Origin: Alloascoidea africana
Taxonomy: Eukaryota > Ascomycota > Alloascoideomycetes > Alloascoideales > Alloascoideaceae
Direction: 5' to 3'
Length of the DNA: 64,000 bases
NCBI GenBank assembly: GCA_030581615.1
Contig: JAKTTT010000017.1
Location: 248,001-312,000, forward strand
Positions 54,960 through 64,000 of the stretch are shown piece by piece. Numbering within the stretch: the stretch's first letter is position 1; every line of letters starts with the position of its first letter. The position numbers were made by a program, and so were the translations under genes. The notes below the pieces were generated by a model. It was not told the origin of the DNA. It made no database searches and was given only the letters and a program-made list of their open reading frames with translations.

Positions 54960-56054
54960 AATCACAAGACAAAACCGAACGCAAACGCAAACGCAAAAAT
55001 CACATCAGTTAATGGCACGATATCAAATTAAACATTAATGACTCCTGAGATCAACGTGCTCTAATCAACTTTTGAATAGGTATTTGGTTCAAAGTTGAAG
55101 AAGAGCGTACACTATCTGATATGTATTCATAACTACCACATTCAAACAGTACCTCAAAATACTTTGAAAAATGTACCCGTAATGGGTATGGAAATGATAG
55201 TATATTATGTAAAAATTGAAATCATTTTAAGCCAAAGTGTCTGGGCTTTTGGAGGCTCAGGATCGTCGTATTTTTGATTATTGTAGGTGGAAAAGATTGT
55301 GACTTTGGTGATATTGAAGAATACCGTCAGATTGTAGTAGCTAGTGAAAGAGCAAATACAAAAATTGTTTGAATTCATCTGGTTTACACAGTTATGAAGA
55401 ATCCTTTATGTCCATCAAAATTACTCTCTCAGGTCCCCATCATCCCAGTTTAGGAGTAAAGCTTGGAAACAAACGGCAAAAAAAAAAACTGAGACCAAGT
55501 ATTATTTCTATCTAAGAGACCGACCGTTCAGACATGAATTTAGACCCATCTTCTCAATTAAGCCTTACAACTGTAACATATTTCATCGACACATGGTATT
55601 CTCTTGGTTCTTGATGTCTCTCTTATCTCTGAACCAAACCAGGTTCACGATATCTTTTGTCAACCCTGGTAAATTGGAAATGTCCTTATCTCCTTCATTT
55701 CACCACGGCTTGTTTCTTGCAAAAGAATTATATGCATCCAAAGGTTTCATAGATATCTGCATACTGTGTGGTGGTACTAATCAATATCATCAGCACAGAT
55801 GATAATAGCAGAATGCGTAATTTTTTTTTTGAACAATCTAGAAAGCGCACGCGACCTATGAATTGCAACCCCCTTTAGCTTGTCTTTGTTATTCTAAAAA
55901 AATGTAGTTTTCTGTGCATTATAGTAATCATTAGCTCTTTGAAAAGTATATAAGAACAAATTATTAAAAAAAAAAGCTAGAAATATTGTCACTTCATTAC
56001 GCAGATTGTATATTCTAATTGTTTATACACACAGTTCGAATGATCTATATTTCC
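54960..56054. other. Intergenic, 1.1 kb
   Basis: Convergent 3' ends of the SDS3-like and AAT2 genes. A tandem CGCAAA repeat lies at about 54979-54998. Frames such as 55593-55802 have no domain. Confidence 0.55.
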
Positions 56055-57392
56055 TTACAAACGAGCTTTTGTATGGTGTCTCCCCTCCTTAACAACTTTA
56101 TCAATGCTTTTTGCAACATAGTCAATGTTATGAGAATTCAGACCAGCCATTGAAATTCTTCCATTTTTGGTCAAGTAGATGTGGAACTCGTTAACCAATC
56201 TGTCAACATGTTCTGGAGAAAGTCCAGTGAATGAAAACATTCCCACCTGATTTGTGATATGTTTCCAAGATCCAGGGGTTTTAAGTCTTTCGAGAAAGTT
56301 TCGAAGAACTTGTCTGTTATGTTTGATTCTTGAAGACATTGTGTTGAGATCTTCATACCATTGTTGAAGAAGTTTATCATCGTTAAGTATTGTGGCAACT
56401 ATTTTGGCCCCGTAACTTGGAGGATTTGAAATTTCAGACCTTTGGAGTATGGCAAACTGTGATTTCACTGCTGTTGCAGTAGCAGGGTCACCGACCACAA
56501 CATGGACAGCGCCGGCTCTTTCACCATAAAGGCCGAAATTCTTGGCGAATGATTGACAAACGATTAGCTCGGGTTTCAAGCCACTTTCCTTTCGTTCTTT
56601 CACAAAGTATCTAATTGGCCAGACGTCATCGTCAACGGAGCCGGTCGCAAATCCTTGGTAAGCGGTATCAAAGATGGGGAAAAGATGGCGCTCAGTTATA
56701 ACTTTGTACAGTTGCTTCCATTGATCTCTGGTCGGGTCAATACCGGTCGGATTATGGGCACAGGTGTGCAAAACAATAATTGAGCCTTCGTCTATTTGCG
56801 TTAGCTTTTTGATAAAGCTTGAGAAATTCAAAGTCAGGCTATTTGGGTCCCAATAAGGATAGGTTTCCACTTTGAGACCGACGCTCTGGAAAATTTGAAA
56901 ATGATTCGGCCATGTAGGATCAGACACATAAACGGTCGGTTTTTTAGCGGGAGAGAACTTGGAGAGGAATGAGGCAGCAAGATGAAGAGCGCCAGTGCCA
57001 GAAAGGGACTGCACGGTGACACGGTTTGGGGGCAAGTTATTTTCTCCGAATATGAGTTTCGCGGCAGCGGACTCGGTGAGCGAGGCCAGGCCAGTTATCG
57101 GCAAGTACTCGTGGTCGTAGGAAGGGTCGGAGGCGAGTTTTTTCTCGGCTCTCTTCACAGACGGGAGAATCCATGGTTTGCCAGAGTTATTGCGGTATGC
57201 CCCGACCCCCAGATCGACCTTGAACGGGGCCGAGTCGGCCTTGTACTTGGCCATGAGGCCAAACAGCGGGTCGGCAGGAGCAGTATGGATCTCCGAAAAC
57301 GGGAACATGGCGAGGCGAGGGTGTGGATAGCGTTTTGTGGGATGAATGGGGAAAGGTGGAAGAGGAGGACGATGGAGGGTTCGGGTCAGCAA
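56055..57392 (-). CDS. AAT2: Aspartate aminotransferase, AAT2 type
   Basis: The enzyme exchanges amino groups between aspartate/oxaloacetate and glutamate/2-oxoglutarate with pyridoxal phosphate, and supports the malate-aspartate shuttle. From the first Met the protein is 445 residues; the Met at 57308 (MFPFSEIHTAPADPLFG) matches the start of S. cerevisiae Aat2 and gives 417. Motifs: VDLGVGAYRNNSGKPWILPS, QSLSGTGALHLAA, HTCAHNPTGIDPTRDQW with the substrate Asn, FDTAYQGFA, and the PLP Lys in CQSFAKNFGLYGER. The C-terminus ends ARL, a permitted PTS1 signal for peroxisomes (S. cerevisiae Aat2 ends AKL). The extra 28 residues from the first Met are Arg/Pro-rich and lack acids, like a mitochondrial presequence. 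Confidence 0.94.
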   Translation of the reverse strand: MLTRTLHRPPLPPFPIHPTKRYPHPRLAMFPFSEIHTAPADPLFGLMAKYKADSAPFKVDLGVGAYRNNSGKPWILPSVKRAEKKLASDPSYDHEYLPITGLASLTESAAAKLIFGENNLPPNRVTVQSLSGTGALHLAASFLSKFSPAKKPTVYVSDPTWPNHFQIFQSVGLKVETYPYWDPNSLTLNFSSFIKKLTQIDEGSIIVLHTCAHNPTGIDPTRDQWKQLYKVITERHLFPIFDTAYQGFATGSVDDDVWPIRYFVKERKESGLKPELIVCQSFAKNFGLYGERAGAVHVVVGDPATATAVKSQFAILQRSEISNPPSYGAKIVATILNDDKLLQQWYEDLNTMSSRIKHNRQVLRNFLERLKTPGSWKHITNQVGMFSFTGLSPEHVDRLVNEFHIYLTKNGRISMAGLNSHNIDYVAKSIDKVVKEGRHHTKARL

Positions 57393-57790
57393 GTATGGAG
57401 CCCTGCTGGCTGGACACCGCTGCTCTCTCAGCTCTCAGCTCTCACGCAAGCGATCTGAGACCGCAGCGGCACGTGAGCGCAGGAGTAGTCCCCCACAAGT
57501 GCCCCAGCTCCGAGCCCCAAGCCCCAAGCTGTTGAGAGCATGGAGCTGCTGAGAGTACAGAGCTAGGGAGCCGAGCTGGAGCGAAGCGCCGGGACAGGCT
57601 CGCTGAGTTCTCGCTGGCTTTCGCTGGCTCTCGCTCGCACGGGCTGGCGGCACGAGCCCCTCGTCGTAAAATACGAGCCGGCTTGGCAGGTGCGAGACGA
57701 TTCGGCTCTCTGCGCCGAATCTTGCCAGGGCTAGCCGAAACGTCCATCACGCGCTGCGACAACTTTCTTTGCCAGGGGAAGCGTACTAGC
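57300..57790. other. GC-rich island at the 5' end of AAT2
   Basis: High G+C and CpG from the AAT2 start upstream, with repeated GCTGGC, GCTCTC and TCGCTGGC-type words. A hairpin lies at 57683-57727. Long frames on both strands are an effect of base composition. Confidence 0.5.
57683..57727. repeat. Nested inverted repeat (hairpin)
   Basis: The inner stem GATTCGGC (57699-57706) pairs with GCCGAATC (57714-57721) across a 7-base loop, and the outer TGGCA (57684-57688) pairs with TGCCA (57723-57727). Possible roles are a transcription-factor palindrome or an mRNA 5' structure; unproven. Confidence 0.6.
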
Positions 57791-58295
57791 CTAACGGGGA
57801 TTTCCCACTCGAGGTGGTACAGGCACGTTTAAACGACAACAATGTTTATTACTACGCCCTCTACCATCGTCATGATATAAATCAACTATTGTCCTGTTTT
57901 CCTCTGTCCCGGAATGCATTAGTGCCATAAACCATTAGGAATCTAGAAAAAAAAATAGAGCTTGTCAAGCCTTTTTTCATGCCAACTCAAAGATCGGCTG
58001 ACTCTTTTCAAAAGCGCGCCAAGGTTCTATCTACCCCGGTATTGCCTTAGTGGAAAAGGAAAATGGAAAAAAAAAAAAAAAAAAGTAACGCAACTCAAAA
58101 CGCTAAAAACCATAACAAAACATCGAGGATTTAAATCTCGAATGGGAAAAAGGTCGTCAGACCCTCTGGAATACAACAAACTGTCCCGTGCACATGCAAT
58201 CCTAGGATAGTAGTCCCGTGAGTTGTGTAGATATGGCATATGGCCCTTTTCTGGAGATGAGATGCAATACTTGTTTTGTTCTCTCATTGTCCATT
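57791..58295. other. Intergenic between AAT2 and PTM1
   Basis: Contains an A-run at about 58066-58085. A tRNA T-arm-like word near 58124-58140 could not be extended to a tRNA. Confidence 0.5.
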
Positions 58296-60066
58296 TTACT
58301 TACTCATGTTTTCACCATGATCTGGGGGTTCATGAATTAGACCTGCTCTTGAAGAGTTTGAACCGGTATCTAGCTCAAAATCCAGATTGATATCATCATG
58401 TTTGTGTGAACCGTGATTATTATTATGTAATCTTCCTCTGTTGCTTTCCAAATCTGTGTCATATAGGTATCTATCTTCAAGGGAGGAGGAGGAGGAGGAG
58501 GAGGACTCTGAAGCCAAACTGTGTAGATCATTCATGTCAATAGCTTCAAGGTAATTTTCGGTCTGGGCCAGCTGGTTAGACATGGAAAACCGTTTGTTAT
58601 CCCTTGTGGGTCTCCACATAAACGCTATTATTGCAAAATCGATAAAATAAACGAGGTTCAACCATCCATCTAAAAGAAACCATCGGGATTTCCAATGACT
58701 CTCGATAAATTCCGTATCGCTCATACCAATAACAATGAAAAAGTCGACGAAAAAAAACACAAAAAGAACCAGTAAAGATGAAAGTAAAAGAATCAAAAGC
58801 CGTTTGTACATTAGAGCTTTCACCGTTTGACTCCGATCTTCGAGCTGTTTGATTGTCATTCGGAGTGAAGTCAGAATCCATACGTAGAAAACCGTTGTTG
58901 TGATTGCAAATGGTGCCACAAACAATAGGAAAAGAGTGCTTAGAGTCTCTGGAGATACGACATAAGAGGTTATTGAAAAAATGAGTGCCGCAACAAAGTG
59001 AACCACTCCTAGAACCACACATTTAACCATTGTTTCTCCAAGAGATGGTCTCGCAACTCCATATCCAAGACATACAATTAACAAGAGAAAAAACGAAAAT
59101 GCATTTCTTATCGAGTTCAAAACCGAGAGAATGATGATATAGGCTTTGGAATACCAGGTCTCACCATTAACATTCACCATATCGTAATATGCCCATACTG
59201 CAATCATTTCGAAAACCAGAAATGCAACACAAACTGTTATATATTTTTGAATAGGTAAAACATCAGACTTGTATTGAACATAGGCAAATACCCATAGTGC
59301 CAAAACAACAAGATAGGCAACAGACATGCCTCCGAAAAAGGGCAGTTTCGGGATACTTGAAGCCGGGAGTTTGCCAAAGGCATTTTGAAAAATTATTGTG
59401 CCTTTATAATTCTTATTGTCTGAATAAAGACTAACACAGTAGTAACCTGTTCGTACAAGAGGATACTTTACTTCTTTTGGTTGAGCAAGATCAAGCTTTT
59501 TCGTTCGTATTTGAGCATATGGAGATTTGTCTCCTGTTTCTGAAATGATAAAGGTTCCAATCTCATCTTTGTGGCATAGATTGGTCTCCACAGCAGCTTC
59601 ATCACATACAAATTTTTTCTTGACCAGGATGCGTTAGAAGAAAAGGATTCTCTCTAGAACTAAAGCTCACACTTACGTTGAGATCACTTAGTGTCGCTCC
59701 AAGAAAATCAAGGTCCCGATACTCATAGATAGCCATTGCGACCCATTCAGTGGACTCATCGATTCTGTTCAAAGTGACTGAACGACATGCCACGTTAGCC
59801 ACGCTCAGAGAAAAAGAAAACACAAGCTCATCTCCCGTACCTTGGATCTGAGGAACCAGGTTCCCACCCCAGTCTTTCTTGTTGTACATTCCCGTGCAGT
59901 ATTGATGGTTATGTTCACCGGGACTCTTTTGCAAGAACGTGTTAGACCAGGACCAAAAGACCTGCGCAGGACACAAGTAACCTACTATCAGCAACTCTGA
60001 GGCCCAGCACAAGGAGGACACCATTACCAGCAACAGCATGGCTCTCAGCAGCGTCGGCGTCGCCAT
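58296..60066 (-). CDS. PTM1: PTM1/GOST-family seven-TM protein (two exons)
   Basis: Ptm1 relatives (GOST, lung seven-TM family) are Golgi/endosome membrane proteins with a lumenal beta-sandwich domain, of uncertain transport role. Exon 1 is 60066-59677, the intron is 59676-59619 (58 bases, gtaagt ... aag, branch tctaac), exon 2 is 59618-58296; 570 residues. The signal peptide is TPTLLRAMLLLVMVSSLCWA. The lumenal domain has YCTGMYNKKDWGGNLVPQI, as in Ptm1, and KKFVCDEAAVETNLC formed across the splice. Seven TMs run from about 215 to 460, including GMSVAYLVVLALWVFAYVQY and the last pair near WFLLDGWLNLVYFIDFAIIA. The cytosolic tail has an 11-Ser run and an acidic end. The first exon could hide another short intron near LLIVGYLCPAQ, but the frame is open. 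Confidence 0.9.
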
Positions 60067-60712
60067 CCTTATTCCTTATTGTGTTTCCCGATTCCCAGTT
60101 TGTTTCGCCAAAGTGCTCCCTCGCCTGAGCTTTCTTCCTTTTTTCTTCTTGTGCTGGGCACTTTGGCCCACTCGCAGCCCACCTGTGAGGCATCAGAACA
60201 CCCGTGCACCCCTCCACCACCTCCTGCTTTCATTCCCTCTGTGGTCAACACCGAGCCAGCACGCTTCCCATTTCTATTTTTTGTTTGTTTGGTGCGGTAC
60301 GCTGTCAGAGCAGATTTGGTCCTTCTGCCACCTAATTTTGTGAGTGCTCTGTCTCCTGGGATCCCACCCTGGCAAACTGCAGCCAGCTTCTTACTTGGAT
60401 TTGGCCCTGCTAGTCTAGTCTCGCCCGATCCTCCAACACCGACGCGCAGCCTGGGCCCTGGGCTCATATCATCACCCATGATGTGGGAATTTAGCAGCAT
60501 AGGCTGGAGCTCTAACCTTTCTCACTTTTCTCTAGATACTCTTTCCCCAGATCCAAACATCGTTTCCTCTTTTTATCTTGACGCGAGTGGCTGGTTGTTG
60601 CATTTGTAGATTCCTTTTTTTTTTCTTTTTTGCCACTCCTTCCCATCAAGATTTCTATCACCACCACAAAAAATCACATCACTAGGACTATTACCACCAG
60701 TATAGATCTAGC
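60067..60712. promoter_or_regulatory. Divergent promoter region of PTM1 and MUB1, GC-rich
   Basis: 646 bases between divergent starts, G+C-rich from about 60150 to 60480, then T-rich near 60610-60640. Domain-free frames cross it on both strands. Confidence 0.5.
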
Positions 60713-62545
60713 ATGCGAGATTCAAACTACAAATGTATTCCCGCAAACCGAGCTGCCATAACTATCACAACAAGTTTATATGACCGACGCGCACTGGACT
60801 GTACGGCTCAGAGACCCTTGGTGAACTCCCTCAACCATCTGACCTTTCTTGCTTCCTCTTCCGCAAAAGTCAGAGAAACGATATGTTCAGATGGTGGCCT
60901 TGAACGACTGGTATCAATATTAAAAGAGTGTCGGCCGGAAATTCCAGAAGATGAGGTCCTATGTGCATGGAAGTGGACGTTGGCCTTCCAGTGTTTAGTG
61001 CTGGTCGGTACCAGGGGAACTGAAGCTATTAGAAAGCGAGTTGCAGATGCTGGAATGATACCCATAATTGCCACTGTTCTTGACAATTATCAAATTGCTA
61101 ACAATGTGATGGAACTGATAAATGCTGTTCACACTCATCAACCGTTAGGTGGGAGCCTGAACAGTCGGCCATATACTTCCAATTTTGTTGCCACAGATTT
61201 GCCCTCCCTACCCAGTCCGCCCCCCCAGTCTCCATTACCATCTTTTTTAACCTCATCTTCAAGTCTTTCAATGGCTGCATTAAACCCTGATTTTTCCCTA
61301 ACCCGTGTGGCGTCGATTCTCAATAGTCAAGACGAAAATCCCCCAACTTCAAGAGCTGCTGGTGCCACCACCACCAATCAAGCTTTAGATTTCAACATGT
61401 TTTTAAATGATAGTCCAACACAAAATGTTTCATCAAACAACGCTACCATGACTGCTACAAGCAGAAACTCAAACGAAAATCCTCAGCAACTGCCTAGTCG
61501 GCGGCAGGAAGGATTGCTCCTGAATTCCTCTCAGGAGGTTGAATCGATAGAGGAGGCCCAAGGATCAACAACGCCTGATCGTGCAAATACTCGTTCCAGT
61601 AGTCAGTTACGGGCATCATCATTAATGACCTCTCTTCAAAGACAACAACAACAGAGCAATGCTGAGGTTGATACTCGACTTTCCAACAGGGTGAACCAAG
61701 AACGTCAATCTCAATCTCAATCTCAATCTCAATCCCGATCACAGGATTCAGAGTCTGTTATTTCTGTTGTTGCCGACCCAAATATTCAATCGGATAATAT
61801 GCGACATTTGACGGGGACCGTTCCACCGGCGCCTAGGCTGTTTAGAGATGGCATTTTGATTCCCCGAGAAGATGATGTAATGTGGTCACTTCAACTACTG
61901 GCATTCATTTCAAAATATTCATACCTTAAACCTTATCTCCAATACACACACGTTATTCCCAAGCTTTCGCTTCGTCCATGTTTACCTCTAACAGTTTCGT
62001 TTCCAAGCAATGGGATGAAAGGAATTCGACGATGCGGTTCCAACATTCATTACTCGGATAAGACATGTTTTACAAGGACTTTTTCTACTTTAGAGGATGA
62101 TGAGCAGAGATGGGATTATGAGAGGTATGATTTTGACAAAACTATTGATGACATTGATGAGGAATATCTCGTTGGTAAGATCAATCTTTTCCCAGTTGTT
62201 GAAAAATTTACAGTGCGACAGGTTTTCCCATCGGATATGCAATATTGGGCCGGTGTAATTATGAGAAATTCTTGTCGTAAAGATCAACAAAAGGGAGGAG
62301 TTCGTCAATGTGCGTATTTTGATTGTGGGAAATGGGAAGAATATCCTCGACAATTTGCCAAATGCCGTCGTTGCAAAAGAACGAAATATTGCAGTAAAGA
62401 TTGCCAATTAAAGGCATGGATTTACCATCGTTATTGGTGTATTCCATCTGGTTCAAACAGTGCTTCAAGCGTACATTCCATATCTCAATCTTCAATCACG
62501 AACAGTACTATAAATCCCGATCAATTAACTATAACAGGAGCATAA
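60713..62545 (+). CDS. MUB1: MUB1/SamB MYND zinc-finger protein
   Basis: Mub1 works with Ubr2 and Rad6 in ubiquitylation of Rpn4 and others in yeast; SamB is the Aspergillus homolog involved in morphogenesis. The 610-residue protein is complete. The N-terminus (MRDSNYKCIPANRAAITITT, LYDRRALDCTAQRPLVNSLN, then TFLASSSAKVRETICSDGG) is the family's armadillo-like domain. The middle (about 150-390) is low complexity with a Ser/Gln repeat (SQSQSQSQSRSQ at about 335). The MYND finger is at about 532-575: CAYFDCGKWE, CRRCKRTKYCSKDC and HRYWC, with all eight zinc ligands visible. The start follows an in-frame open stretch with no earlier Met. Confidence 0.93.
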   Translation: MRDSNYKCIPANRAAITITTSLYDRRALDCTAQRPLVNSLNHLTFLASSSAKVRETICSDGGLERLVSILKECRPEIPEDEVLCAWKWTLAFQCLVLVGTRGTEAIRKRVADAGMIPIIATVLDNYQIANNVMELINAVHTHQPLGGSLNSRPYTSNFVATDLPSLPSPPPQSPLPSFLTSSSSLSMAALNPDFSLTRVASILNSQDENPPTSRAAGATTTNQALDFNMFLNDSPTQNVSSNNATMTATSRNSNENPQQLPSRRQEGLLLNSSQEVESIEEAQGSTTPDRANTRSSSQLRASSLMTSLQRQQQQSNAEVDTRLSNRVNQERQSQSQSQSQSRSQDSESVISVVADPNIQSDNMRHLTGTVPPAPRLFRDGILIPREDDVMWSLQLLAFISKYSYLKPYLQYTHVIPKLSLRPCLPLTVSFPSNGMKGIRRCGSNIHYSDKTCFTRTFSTLEDDEQRWDYERYDFDKTIDDIDEEYLVGKINLFPVVEKFTVRQVFPSDMQYWAGVIMRNSCRKDQQKGGVRQCAYFDCGKWEEYPRQFAKCRRCKRTKYCSKDCQLKAWIYHRYWCIPSGSNSASSVHSISQSSITNSTINPDQLTITGA

Positions 62546-63177
62546 GGGTTTTGTTTCTTTAGACCAGTAGTATTTAGCATTTTTATTTGACTGCTTTGGC
62601 TTCCTTTTATTACTATTATTACTATTATTATTTAACAAATGTTTATTTGAAGTTAGGAGAAAAATGGCTGTTTTGGCAAGTTCTTTTTTTTTTTTATCTT
62701 TATCAGTTTTTTTTTTTCTAGTTTTTATCTTTATCTTCTCTATTATTATTTTTTTTTAAAAAAAAAAACTTGTTTTGTTATTGTTGCTCCAATGTGATTA
62801 AACTGTTGATTCTCTTTGTTACGAACCATTTTGTTCCGTACTTCTAGTGCTAAAGATAAAAACGATCAATCAAGACTAGGAAGTTTCTGAAACGTATGAA
62901 AGACAAAGAAGAAAAAAATAAAAGTGCAAAGATGGAGAGTAATGGGTTGTTGTCTCATTGAACCTTGACCTTTGACCTTTTGGGAAACAGTAAACATCCA
63001 AGAACATATAGATATATTAATCACACACAGTTTGATTTGATTTCAAAATAATAAAAAACGGAAAAAAAAAAAAAAGGAGAAACCCCATTCTATCTACTTG
63101 CAGACACGACGAGTACAAAACCATACAAACAAAAAGTATCAGTTAACAGCATATGCCTACACAAAAAAACATTGCAT
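62546..63177. other. 3' intergenic between MUB1 and the peroxisomal carrier
   Basis: Convergent 3' ends; poly-T/A tracts, an ATT repeat near 62610-62630, and no gene. Confidence 0.6.
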
Positions 63178-64000
63178 TTATACAACAACAGCTTTTTTCG
63201 CTTGTTTGAGTAATCTGATAAAGGCCAAAAGTTTAACAGCAACCAGATACAACTGTTCTTTAAAATAGAACAAAAATGCACTGGTTAGAACGGATTGCAA
63301 CAGTTTAATATCGATTCCACTATAAAGTGATCGTAAACCTTCAGTAGCAACAATTTTCTTAAAAGTTTGGAAAGAGCTCAATTTCTCACCATCTTGTCTC
63401 AATTGTAACCGAGACTTGAGGGTGATGTAAGGATAGGTCAATCCAGTGGCAACCAACTTGGACAGAGCGCCCAAGAGGAAAGCATCAAAAGCAGTGGGCT
63501 TCCTTCTTTTTGAAATGAGATTTCTCAATTGCTCAAAACAGGTGTACTGGATGATGGGGTTAATCACCAGGATCAACGCGGGTCCAATACCAGAGAACAG
63601 GGCCTTAACGCCGTCCTCCTCAATAATTTGCTTCAAAGTCTCGATCGTGGACAGTTTTTTATCGGACTTTGAGTTGACTGTCATTCTGGTGTTGACGACC
63701 CACATGGGGTTCGTAAACAACACGGTCGCGGACCCTGCGACGGCTCCGCCAATCATGGACTGGGGGGTGGACAAGATCTCAGATTTGTTGGCATTTTGGA
63801 AGATGGATCTAACGCCCTCGTAAAAGTAGTAGTATACAAAGTTTGTGGTAGAAATGGCAAACAAAGCCGACTCCAGTCCAGAGTACAAACCGGTGACGCC
63901 TTCACGTTCAATTATTTCCTTGGTGTACTTGATCGATCGGAAACGCGACAAAAAGCCACTTCCACCGGCCGATTTTGAATCCGACAACTGGGACTTGTTG
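63178..64000 (-). CDS. ANT1: Peroxisomal adenine nucleotide carrier, PMP47/ANT1 type (N-terminus outside window)
   Basis: Peroxisomal mitochondrial-carrier-family proteins bring ATP into peroxisomes for fatty-acid activation. The frame is open to the right edge of the window (no Met required at 63987, which is a TTG), so the first carrier repeat is cut. The visible about 270 residues cover the end of repeat 1 and repeats 2 and 3. EIIEREGVTGLYSGLESALF is near-identical to Candida boidinii PMP47; then come AGSATVLFTNPMWVVNTRMT (P-x-W-V-x-x-R signature), FSGIGPALILVINPIIQY and TYPYITLKSRLQL. The C-terminus is basic (RLLKQAKKAVVV). It resembles PMP47 more than S. cerevisiae Ant1, which fits a non-Saccharomyces yeast. 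Confidence 0.88.
   Translation of the reverse strand, partial: NKSQLSDSKSAGGSGFLSRFRSIKYTKEIIEREGVTGLYSGLESALFAISTTNFVYYYFYEGVRSIFQNANKSEILSTPQSMIGGAVAGSATVLFTNPMWVVNTRMTVNSKSDKKLSTIETLKQIIEEDGVKALFSGIGPALILVINPIIQYTCFEQLRNLISKRRKPTAFDAFLLGALSKLVATGLTYPYITLKSRLQLRQDGEKLSSFQTFKKIVATEGLRSLYSGIDIKLLQSVLTSAFLFYFKEQLYLVAVKLLAFIRLLKQAKKAVVV

Noticed and set aside
57435-57762. Minus-strand frames of 72-106 codons upstream of AAT2
   Set aside because: Composition effect of the GC island; no domain and no start context.
58120-58145. T-arm-like word (CGAG ... CTCG around ATTTAAATC)
   Set aside because: No acceptor, D or anticodon stems could be fitted on either strand.

Overview
The window looks like about 64 kb of a nuclear chromosome from an ascomycete yeast of the Saccharomycotina, probably an early-branching, relatively intron-rich lineage (inference). 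The evidence is compact genes of yeast type with short GT-AG introns of about 50-85 bases and branch sites close to TACTAAC or CTAAC, plus GPR1-type receptor, PMP47-type peroxisomal carrier, AAT2 with a peroxisomal tail, MUB1, QCR8 and PSO2. CTG reads as leucine wherever conserved residues allow a check. I recognised no tRNA, rRNA or CRISPR array.

Left core block (1-12.9 kb): ARMH3-like gene (cut by the window edge), transketolase TKL1, a CENP-L/Fta1-like kinetochore gene, ARO3 with two Gcn4-type sites upstream, a rhomboid protease and a basic hypothetical protein next to a GC-rich island.

Accessory block (12.9-38.9 kb): AT-rich and gene-poor. It holds a decayed Fot/pogo-type transposon, a decayed Tc1-type transposase, a MITE-like palindrome and a locally duplicated family of secreted or membrane proteins (one whole copy, one cut copy, and an inverted piece of a third, more diverged member). 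Next comes the most striking feature: four related genes (A-D, 22.2-31.1 kb) with a split C-x2-C ... W ... H-x(1-4)-C zinc domain of apparent WRKY-GCM1/MULE type. B, C and D share an intron at the same place and phase. Two ordinary housekeeping genes, DSC2 (3 exons) and RPS19 (2 exons), sit inside this block, followed by a 5.3 kb stretch with almost no credible genes.

Right core block (38.9-64 kb): a C2H2 zinc-finger regulator, a small hypothetical, glutamate decarboxylase GAD1, PSO2/SNM1 (5 exons) divergent from ARL2/CIN4 (5 exons, one of only 17 bases), a GPR1-like receptor, RFC3 (3 exons), QCR8 (2 exons), SDS3-like, AAT2, PTM1 (2 exons), MUB1 and a PMP47-like peroxisomal carrier cut by the right edge. 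Several GC-rich islands lie at gene 5' ends (12.4, 50.9, 57.3 and 60.2 kb) and one at 28.1 kb between clusters. The core genes are unrelated housekeeping functions and show no operon-like logic; only the zinc-domain cluster and the secreted family look functionally grouped.
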